From positions 1 through 5,528 of the forward strand of contig JAEORY010000303.1 of assembly GCA_016840645.1 (NCBI GenBank): a stretch of DNA of 5,528 bases. The letters are read 5' to 3'. The position numbers were made by a program, and so were the translations under genes. Shown in pieces: positions 1 to 5,290 of this stretch (its first letter is position 1; the number at the start of each line of letters is the position of its first letter). Origin of the DNA: Candidatus Borrarchaeota archaeon (GTDB taxonomy: Archaea; Asgardarchaeota; Sifarchaeia; Borrarchaeales; Borrarchaeaceae). The notes beneath the pieces were generated by a model that saw only the letters and a program-made list of their open reading frames with translations, was not told the origin of the DNA and did not search any database.

Positions 1-215
1 ATTATCCTTATGAGAAAAAAGATCATACAAAACCAGCACCACTTGGAAGAGAGGCAAAAGAGGCAGGAGTAAAAACTCTTGTAGCAACACATATGTATCC
101 AGTCTGTGAAGGAAAAGAAGAACAAATCGTTAAGAGTATCAAAGAATCTTACACTGGTGAAGTAGTTATCGGAGAAGACTTAATGGTCATTTCCTTGGCT
201 AACGAGAGCAAATAA
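1..215 (+). CDS. MBL-fold metallo-hydrolase, C-terminal fragment
   Basis: This is the 3' end of a gene that begins before the window. The reading frame starts at base 3 and gives 70 residues to a TAA at 213-215. The fragment reads like the last part of the metallo-beta-lactamase fold as found in RNase Z-like and related hydrolases: a DHT motif (codons 21-29), an alpha helix of the type PLGREAKEAGVK, then a strand LVATHMYP whose TH histidine (codon 90-92) matches the late metal-ligand histidine of the family, and finally a GEDLMVISL strand resembling the usual AEDGMxI ending. Known members bind two zinc ions and hydrolyse phosphodiesters, esters or thioesters. The specific substrate cannot be told because the N-terminal HxHxDH motif lies outside the window. 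The gene converges on the thiolase gene, with 22 bp between the two stop codons. Confidence 0.75.
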   Translation, partial: YPYEKKDHTKPAPLGREAKEAGVKTLVATHMYPVCEGKEEQIVKSIKESYTGEVVIGEDLMVISLANESK

Positions 216-237
216 ACATAGATTAAATTATGAGAAA

Positions 238-1404
238 CTATGATCTACTTAAAATCGTTACAAAAACGTTATTTCCGAAACCGCCAATTGCATGAGCAAG
301 TCCTGTATCGACTCCAGTTACCTGACGCTTACCTGCTTCATTTCTCAGTTGCAAAGTGAGCTCAAGTACCTGACCTACACCTGTAGCTCCAACAGGGTGA
401 CCCTTAGCTTTTAGCCCTCCTGATACGTTTACTGGTAATTGACCATTTCTTTCAGTTACGCCGTCTTCAAGTGCCTTTCCTGCGGATCCTCGTTTAAAGA
501 ATCCCATATCTTCTAGGTTAATAAGTTCTAATGGTGTAAACGCATCATGAACTTCAAGTATATTGATCTCTCTTTGTGTTATTTCTGCCATTTTGAATGC
601 ACGGTCTGCTGCAAGGTGTGTAGCGTCTAAACTCATTAAATTTTCTCGGTTCATATATGCAAAGATGTCTGTAGCAGCACCAATCCCTCTAATGTAAATT
701 GGTTGCTCACAAAATTTTTTGACACACTTTTCTGAGCTGATAATTACTGCTGCTGCTCCATCACTCCTCGGTGAGAAGTCAAACAATCTTAAAGGATCTG
801 CAATAATTGAGCTGTTCATTACCTCTTCAAAGGATATCGTTTTGTGGTGAAAATGAGCGAGTGGATTAAGTAAAGCATTCTTATGGTTCTTTACAGCGAC
901 TAAAGCCAATTGTTCTCTTGTCAAACCATTGTGAAGCATATTCAATCTAGTAAGCATTGCTGCTAAGGCAGGAATAGTTATGCCCTGTTCTTGCTCCCAA
1001 GGATGAGTTGAATTTGCTAGAATAGATGTCGATATATCGGTTGGCACTTGATTCATTAATTCTACTCCCATAACAAGAACATTATCGAATATCCCTGACT
1101 TTACCATCATAAATGCTTGTTGAATTGCTGCAGCACCTGAAGCACTAGATGCCCCTGCTCTAAACGCCGGTATACCCGAAAGCCCAAGCACATCTGCGCA
1201 AAGTGCCGTTAAATTTTGTTGACCATTAAACCGATTTGATGCTAAGTTAGAAATAACTAGTGCATCAATTTGTGAACGTGAAATAGACGCATCCAGTAAA
1301 GTCATTGATGCGGCTTCATATATTAGTGATGAGAGTGATTGTCCTTTTAATTTACCATATTTTGTCTGTCCAACACCAGTAATGAATATAGATTCTCCTT
1401 TCAC
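238..1404 (-). CDS. Thiolase family protein (archaeal acetoacetyl-CoA/SCP-x type) with Ser at the nucleophile position
   Basis: The preferred start is GTG at 1404-1402, giving 388 residues, the usual length for archaeal thiolases. It lies 1 nt past the DUF35 stop (TGA C GTG) and has a GGAGG site 8 nt upstream. An in-frame ATG at 1449 would add 15 residues and overlap the DUF35 gene, with no homology-like N-terminus; the family start IFITGVGQTKYG follows the GTG directly. Thiolases condense two acetyl-CoA or cleave 3-ketoacyl-CoA through a Cys acyl-enzyme and two His bases. The later motifs are intact: HDAF (H286), GGLKAKGHPVGATG (H336) and GLAHAIGGFG near the end. The nucleophile motif, normally xCASG, reads SSASG, so residue 87 is Ser (AGT, 1146-1144), one base from a Cys codon. 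No nearby Cys replaces it. Activity as a classical thiolase is therefore doubtful, although fold and family are clear. The gene is the second of a two-gene operon with the DUF35 gene; its normal role would be mevalonate synthesis or ketoacyl-CoA cleavage. Confidence 0.9.
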   Translation of the reverse strand: MKGESIFITGVGQTKYGKLKGQSLSSLIYEAASMTLLDASISRSQIDALVISNLASNRFNGQQNLTALCADVLGLSGIPAFRAGASSASGAAAIQQAFMMVKSGIFDNVLVMGVELMNQVPTDISTSILANSTHPWEQEQGITIPALAAMLTRLNMLHNGLTREQLALVAVKNHKNALLNPLAHFHHKTISFEEVMNSSIIADPLRLFDFSPRSDGAAAVIISSEKCVKKFCEQPIYIRGIGAATDIFAYMNRENLMSLDATHLAADRAFKMAEITQREINILEVHDAFTPLELINLEDMGFFKRGSAGKALEDGVTERNGQLPVNVSGGLKAKGHPVGATGVGQVLELTLQLRNEAGKRQVTGVDTGLAHAIGGFGNNVFVTILSRS

Positions 1405-1405
1405 G

Positions 1406-1789
1406 TCAAGTGCCTCCAAGTGGTTTAAATTTAAGTAAAATTTTGCCATCTCTCTCTTGAAAAATTGCTTCTAGTTTTTTGCCGACCAAGAGTTCATCCT
1501 CGGAAGCATCTAATTGTGCGGAAATTCTTCCCCCTTCCTCAAGTTCTACTAAACCAATAACTAGCGGTGCATTCTCTTTGAATCTCGAAGGAACAGCATG
1601 AAGTACAGTATATGTGATAAGCGTTCCTTTCCCTGTAAATTTGACTTTTTCAAAATTTGTGTTTCCACATCTGCGGCAATAAAAATTAGGATATACTCTG
1701 ACGCTACCACATGCTCTACATTTTGTTCCTACTAGTTCCTTTTTATGGAGGTTCTCTTTAAACTCTAGAATAAGCGATATGCCATTCAT
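1406..1789 (-). CDS. DUF35 / OB-fold protein with rubredoxin-like zinc ribbon, thiolase partner
   Basis: A 127-residue protein with the complete two-part architecture of the family. After a short N-terminal helix comes a zinc ribbon with CxxC pairs at C24/C27 and C38/C41 (ten residues between the pairs), then an OB-fold from about residue 50 (FTGKGTLITYTVLH, PLVIGLVELEEGGRISAQL) to the end. In archaea such proteins form a complex with thiolase and HMG-CoA synthase, where the OB-fold helps channel acetoacetyl-CoA between the enzymes. Fused or separate DUF35 domains also partner SCP-x-type thiolases and thiolase-fold aldolases in actinobacteria. Here the gene directly precedes the thiolase gene and its last three codons (GGT, GGC-type) contain that gene's GGAGG site, so the two are probably translated together and interact. 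The ATG start has a weak GAAGG site about 10 nt upstream. Family call is firm; the substrate is inferred from the partner. Confidence 0.88.
   Translation of the reverse strand: MNGISLILEFKENLHKKELVGTKCRACGSVRVYPNFYCRRCGNTNFEKVKFTGKGTLITYTVLHAVPSRFKENAPLVIGLVELEEGGRISAQLDASEDELLVGKKLEAIFQERDGKILLKFKPLGGT
1413..1417 (-). promoter_or_regulatory. Ribosome binding site that fixes the thiolase start
   Basis: On the minus strand GGAGG is followed by 8 nt and then GTG at 1404-1402. The site lies inside the final codons of the DUF35 gene. Its strength and spacing favour the GTG over the in-frame ATG at 1449, which would give a 44-bp gene overlap. Confidence 0.75.
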
Positions 1790-1815
1790 TTTATAATAAC
1801 CTTCTTTTTTGTTTG

Positions 1816-1827
1816 TCCTTTAAAGGA
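1816..1827. promoter_or_regulatory. Perfect 12-bp palindrome, possible operator for the DUF35-thiolase operon
   Basis: TCCTTTAAAGGA is its own reverse complement. It lies between the candidate TATA box at 1851-1860 and the DUF35 start at 1789, close to where transcription should begin. A repressor bound there could block initiation. The half-site is short, so chance occurrence in an AT-rich spacer is possible; the central TTTAAA could alternatively serve as a TATA box itself. Confidence 0.25.
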
Positions 1828-1850
1828 ATGTGAATCTTAGATCCTAGATG

Positions 1851-1860
1851 ATTTAAAAAT
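1851..1860 (-). promoter_or_regulatory. Candidate TATA box of the DUF35-thiolase operon
   Basis: On the minus strand ATTTTTAAAT lies about 65 nt before the DUF35 ATG. An archaeal start site about 25 nt downstream would fall near 1830, leaving a leader of about 40 nt. No strong BRE is visible directly upstream, so the assignment is tentative. Confidence 0.35.
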
Positions 1861-1868
1861 TCAACAAA

Positions 1869-1882
1869 CGAAACCTAAAAAT
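1869..1882 (+). promoter_or_regulatory. BRE/TATA promoter of the secreted phosphoesterase gene
   Basis: CGAAAC followed by CTAAAAAT has the form of an archaeal BRE plus TATA box. Transcription would start near 1905, giving a leader of about 30 nt with a GGAG ribosome site at 1925-1928. The promoter sits back to back with that of the DUF35-thiolase operon in a 145-bp spacer. Confidence 0.45.
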
Positions 1883-1934
1883 AATTAGTTGTAGTGTGTC
1901 TTAATGCACCTCTTATATTCAATTGGAGATTATT

Positions 1935-3341
1935 ATGAGATCAAAGAGAGATCTTTTCATTTCGATTTTTTTAATGTTCTTATTTTGTTTAAACATCGGT
2001 TCGATTGGACTAACTAAAGCACAAGGATCCGATCCACCTCAAAAAATTCGTATAACATCCGAAAATAGTTTTGCCTCTTCGGTAACAATAACTTGGCAAA
2101 CAAATTCCGAATCTTCAGAAAATGATGTGGTCTATGATACGGTTTCACATAGTTCTCCAACGGATTACTTTTATTCTAAAACGGGTGTCAATTTCACATA
2201 CATCGGAGCAAGCGGTCATATTCACATGACCACAATAGATGCCCTCGTTTCTGACATAGTTTATTATTTTCGTTGTGGAGGGGATATTGGCGGTTGGAGT
2301 GAAGAAAGAATGTTCGAAACAGCCCCTACTTCCGAAACTGATTTTGCTTTCGTAGTGGGAGGTGACAGTAGAGCGTTAGGGGGTAATATGACACTTGTTT
2401 CGCAGGCTATGGCGCAGTTTAGCCCATCTTTTGTTGTTCATTTAGGAGATATGGTTACCGATGGAGACAATCAAGCTGAATGGGATACATGGTTTGATGA
2501 TATTAATGATAATTGGATTGGAGCCTATGGCTTTACAATTCCAGTTATTCCAGCACTAGGAAATCATGAAAACAATAGCACAAAATATTATGAACAATTT
2601 GCCTTGCCAGAGAATGAACAGTGGTATTATTATGATTGGGGCAATGTTAGAATATTCGTTTTGAACAGCGATGCTTCTTTGTCACAAATTCAAACCACTC
2701 AAAAAGATTGGTTAAAAACTGAGTTGGAAAACACTCCTCAGTCTATGTGGACAATGGTCTTTTTCCATCATAATGTCTATTATTCAGGAAAGCATGGAAA
2801 CAGAACTGACCTGCAAACCTATTGGGTTCCCTTGTTTGATCAATATAATGTTAGTATGGTATTTCAGGGGCACACTCATCACTATCATCGAACAAAATTG
2901 TTAAGAAATAATGAAATAGTTTCAATTAACGGAACAGTTTACATAACAACAGGTGCATGGGACGCACCTTTATACGACGTTGATCCACAAGCATACACCG
3001 CACATGGAAACAAAACATACCATTTTATTTTGATGAATGTTACCGATGATTTTCTTTACCTTGATGCGAAAGACTCCTCAGGAAGCACTTTTGATTATTT
3101 TAAGCTATATAAAAATGGGACAACAATTGGAGACGACATTGAATACGATATAGAAAATGATAATGACGGCAGTGATGGAGGAAATAATGACGGCAGTGAT
3201 GGAGGAAATAACGGAGGGACTAATGATGAACCAGAGGACCAAGAACCAGAGGATGATTTAACGGAAGAAATAATCTCAATACCATTGTGGTGGTTTCGCT
3301 TCTGGGAGTGGTTAATTAGATTTTTATCTCACATGATATAA
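1935..3341 (+). CDS. Secreted purple-acid-phosphatase-like metallophosphoesterase with C-terminal amphipathic anchor
   Basis: The chosen start is ATG 1935 (468 residues), 6 nt after GGAG at 1925-1928; an in-frame TTG at 1923 is less likely because it overlaps this site. Residues 1-31 form a signal peptide (RSKR, a hydrophobic core, then TKAQG). Residues about 33-133 look like the fibronectin-III-like N-terminal domain of purple acid phosphatases. The catalytic domain follows with GDSR (D144), HLGD (D172), GNHE (N210/H211), FFHH (H278) and GHTHHY (H313/H315), giving a full dinuclear metal site for phosphomonoester or diester hydrolysis outside the cell. The Tyr ligand that colours true purple enzymes is Thr175 here. 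About ten N-x-S/T sequons suggest glycosylation. Residues about 400-445 are an Asp/Asn/Gly/Glu-rich linker, and the end (PLWWFRFWEWLIRFLSHMI) is Trp-rich and amphipathic, probably lying on the membrane. No archaeosortase PGF motif is seen. The natural substrate is unknown. Confidence 0.88.
   Translation: MRSKRDLFISIFLMFLFCLNIGSIGLTKAQGSDPPQKIRITSENSFASSVTITWQTNSESSENDVVYDTVSHSSPTDYFYSKTGVNFTYIGASGHIHMTTIDALVSDIVYYFRCGGDIGGWSEERMFETAPTSETDFAFVVGGDSRALGGNMTLVSQAMAQFSPSFVVHLGDMVTDGDNQAEWDTWFDDINDNWIGAYGFTIPVIPALGNHENNSTKYYEQFALPENEQWYYYDWGNVRIFVLNSDASLSQIQTTQKDWLKTELENTPQSMWTMVFFHHNVYYSGKHGNRTDLQTYWVPLFDQYNVSMVFQGHTHHYHRTKLLRNNEIVSINGTVYITTGAWDAPLYDVDPQAYTAHGNKTYHFILMNVTDDFLYLDAKDSSGSTFDYFKLYKNGTTIGDDIEYDIENDNDGSDGGNNDGSDGGNNGGTNDEPEDQEPEDDLTEEIISIPLWWFRFWEWLIRFLSHMI
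3162..3209 (+). repeat. Perfect tandem repeat, 2 x 24 bp, in the phosphoesterase linker
   Basis: Two identical 24-bp units (3162-3185 and 3186-3209) encode NDGSDGGN twice in frame, followed by a degenerate third unit (NGGTND). Identity at every third position points to a recent duplication or active slippage. The acidic repeat may bind calcium or act as a flexible spacer between the enzyme and its membrane anchor. Confidence 0.9.
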
Positions 3342-3406
3342 CGTTGGCTTCTGTGATTCCATTTACGCTCTCCGCGACTGACATCGGAAGCGTTCTTTGT
3401 AAAAGG

Positions 3407-3418
3407 TTCTTTTCTTTT
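3407..3418 (+). terminator. Pyrimidine tract, possible archaeal terminator
   Basis: TTCTTTTCTTTT lies 66 bp after the phosphoesterase stop in the 121-bp spacer between convergent genes. Archaeal RNA polymerase stops at T-rich tracts without needing a hairpin, so this is the best candidate in the spacer. The run is interrupted by C, which weakens it. No comparable T run is visible for the opposite-strand biotin carboxylase transcript in this spacer. Confidence 0.3.
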
Positions 3419-3462
3419 GGTCAATGCGTAATTTAGGAAGTCTTATGATAGTTGAGGACAGT

Positions 3463-5064
3463 TTAAGCTCTAAAACGTGCATAAGTACGATAATTTCTCA
3501 TTAATCTCCAGATAGATTGTGCCTTTCCGACCAATCGCCTTTTTTGCAGGGAATTTCTATCTGGAAACTCTGTTACACGACCCATTAATTTCCATGATGA
3601 TGGAAGATAATTCTCTTTGAGCGGAGGTCCGTATACCTGATTCTGATTTAAGTATGTAGAAAGAACTGCAGAGATGATTGCTACTTCTTTGTATTCTTCT
3701 TCATATGGTCTGCTACTAAAAATAAATTCATTTTCAACAAAATCAGTTGATATCTCTCCGTTTATGAAACGTTCATGCTCAAGCAATTCTCGGTGGAAGG
3801 GGATTGTAGTTGTTACTCCGTCTATTACATATTCGTCTAAAGCCCTTTTCATACATATTATGGCTTCTTGTCTGTTTTCACCCCAGACGATTAGTTTGGC
3901 GATTAAAGAGTCGTAAAACGGTGGAATTATATAGCCACTCCGCATTGCACTGTCTACTCGAACGCCATGACCTCCAGGAGGATGGTAGTAAACAATTTTA
4001 CCCGGACATGGTATGAAGTTTGCGTAAGGGTCTTCTGCGTTGATACGACATTCTATCGCGTGTCCTCTGATCCTTATATCCTTCTGTTGGAATTTTAATG
4101 GTTCTCCTGCGGCGATACGAATCTGAGATTTAACCAGATCTATGCCTGTGACCAGTTCTGTTATAGGGTGCTCAACCTGTATGCGAGTGTTCATCTCTAA
4201 AAACCAAAAGTCTTCGCCAGCAAATAGAAATTCGACAGTTCCCGCATTAGTATATCCTGCTACCTCTGCAGCACGGATCGCAGTTTCACCGGCGTGTTTT
4301 CTTAACTCCTCAGTCATAATTGGTGAAGGTGCTTCTTCTAGTAGTTTTTGATGTCTCCTTTGGACTGAACAATCTCTTTCCCCTAAGTGAATTATGTTGC
4401 CGTATTCATCGGCCAGTATTTGAAATTCGATATGACGTATGCCTCTCAAGTATTTTTCCATAAATAGTTCATCATCACCAAAAGCAGATTTTGCTTCCAC
4501 TTGTGCAGCATGAAAAGCATCGGTAAGCTCTTTTTCATTGTTTGCAATTTTTATTCCTCGCCCTCCTCCACCTGCTGACGCTTTTATCATCACAGGATAC
4601 CCTATGTACTCAGCGACTCGCTTGGCTTCATCGAAATCTCGAAGTTTGTCCTTTGTTCCAGGCACAATTGGTACGCCTCCGCTCTTCAACATTTTTCTAG
4701 CTTCGTTTTTATTACCAAATTTCCCGATTGCCTTACTACTAGGTCCGATGAACTTTATTCCATTTTTTTCACATAAAGCAGCAAAATCGTCATTTTCTGC
4801 TAGAAATCCATAACCTGGATGAATTGCCTCGCACTTCATTTCTAATGCTGTTGTGATAATTTTTTCCATGTTCAAGTAACTATCAGTAAGATCGTTTCCT
4901 CCAATGCATTTGACGTTATTAGCATATTGGGCGTGTAGAGCATGTCTATCCGCTTCTGAACAAATTGCTACGCTCTCTATACCTAGTTCTTTACATGCTC
5001 TCATAACTCGGACTGCAATTTCTCCTCGGTTTGCAATTAGAATTCTTTCAAATAGTTTAGGCAT
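3463..5064 (-). CDS. accC: Biotin carboxylase subunit of acetyl-/propionyl-CoA carboxylase
   Basis: This 533-residue protein carries the ATP-dependent carboxylation of biotin, the first half-reaction of acyl-CoA carboxylases. Domains in order: the N-terminal fold (ILIANRGEIAVRVMRACKELGI, HPGYGFLAEN), the ATP-grasp domain with K161 and the GGGGRG loop at 165-170, MEKYL (E203), H211, the QRRHQKLLEEAPSP segment (K240), E278, and the catalytic LEMNTRIQVEH stretch (E290, N292, R294, E298); then ECRINAEDP (R340) and GVRVDS...GYIIPPFYDSLIAKLI. All residues corresponding to the known E. coli AccC active site appear present. There is no biotin carrier (MKM) or carboxyltransferase domain, so both must be encoded elsewhere. 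In archaea this subunit usually serves acetyl/propionyl-CoA carboxylase, and the mutase gene across the spacer favours propionyl-CoA. The ATG has AGGTG 7 nt upstream. Residues after about 508 form an unusually basic tail starting at an A6 run, possibly a frame error. Confidence 0.93.
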   Translation of the reverse strand: MPKLFERILIANRGEIAVRVMRACKELGIESVAICSEADRHALHAQYANNVKCIGGNDLTDSYLNMEKIITTALEMKCEAIHPGYGFLAENDDFAALCEKNGIKFIGPSSKAIGKFGNKNEARKMLKSGGVPIVPGTKDKLRDFDEAKRVAEYIGYPVMIKASAGGGGRGIKIANNEKELTDAFHAAQVEAKSAFGDDELFMEKYLRGIRHIEFQILADEYGNIIHLGERDCSVQRRHQKLLEEAPSPIMTEELRKHAGETAIRAAEVAGYTNAGTVEFLFAGEDFWFLEMNTRIQVEHPITELVTGIDLVKSQIRIAAGEPLKFQQKDIRIRGHAIECRINAEDPYANFIPCPGKIVYYHPPGGHGVRVDSAMRSGYIIPPFYDSLIAKLIVWGENRQEAIICMKRALDEYVIDGVTTTIPFHRELLEHERFINGEISTDFVENEFIFSSRPYEEEYKEVAIISAVLSTYLNQNQVYGPPLKENYLPSSWKLMGRVTEFPDRNSLQKRRLVGKAQSIWRLMRNYRTYARFRA

Positions 5065-5137
5065 ACTTTTTCACCTATTCAACGTTTTGTGCCCTATAGT
5101 GGTTAGACATGCTCCTTCGCATTAAGAAAGATTGCGT

Positions 5138-5148
5138 TTTTTTATAAC
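5138..5148 (-). promoter_or_regulatory. Candidate TATA box of the biotin carboxylase gene
   Basis: On the minus strand GTTATAAAAAA lies about 75-85 nt before the ATG. Transcription would start near 5119, with a leader of about 55 nt that includes the AGGTG site at 5072-5076. The rest of the 226-bp spacer contains no coding region that I can support. Confidence 0.45.
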
Positions 5149-5220
5149 AGATTTGACCAAAATCGTGAGACCTATTGAACTAGGATTCCATTATTTTTAA
5201 GTAGTAAGGATGTACTTGCG

Positions 5221-5235
5221 GAGAAACTTATAAAC
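5221..5235 (+). promoter_or_regulatory. BRE/TATA promoter of the methylmalonyl-CoA mutase small subunit gene
   Basis: GAGAAA followed by CTTATAAAC fits an archaeal BRE plus TATA box. The start site would be near 5256, giving a leader of about 35 nt with GAGGT at 5280-5284, 6 nt before the ATG. This promoter and the biotin carboxylase promoter face away from each other, about 80 bp apart. Confidence 0.55.
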
Positions 5236-5290
5236 ATCCAGTGTAAATAGAGATGTTATCAATTAATCAGAACTCACAAGAGGTAATCTA

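Noticed and set aside
216..237. Terminator between the convergent hydrolase and thiolase genes.
   Set aside because: The 22-bp spacer has neither a T run nor a hairpin on either strand, so no terminator can be supported.
1405..1449. Extended N-terminus of the thiolase from ATG 1449.
   Set aside because: It overlaps the DUF35 gene, lacks a good ribosome site, and adds residues before the conserved family start; the GTG at 1404 with GGAGG is better.
1923..1934. TTG at 1923 as start of the phosphoesterase.
   Set aside because: It overlaps the GGAG ribosome site that serves ATG 1935, and the ATG gives a normal signal peptide starting with RSKR.
1956..2000. Lipobox-like Cys (FLFC) in the phosphoesterase signal peptide.
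   Set aside because: The Cys lies within the hydrophobic core rather than after it and is not followed by a mature-type sequence; a standard Ala-type cleavage near TKAQG is more likely.
3674..5125. Several open frames of 68-91 codons on the plus strand across 3674-5125.
   Set aside because: They lie mostly or wholly antisense to the biotin carboxylase gene (the last one, 4904-5125, runs on into its leader), show no recognisable domains, and have low-complexity compositions expected of antisense shadows of a well-conserved gene.
5085..5185. tRNA-like text: TAGTGGTTAGACATGC on the plus strand followed further on by a TTGAAC-loop hairpin.
   Set aside because: No acceptor stem, anticodon stem or properly spaced T-arm can be formed; the D-loop-like string appears to be chance in the leader of the biotin carboxylase gene.
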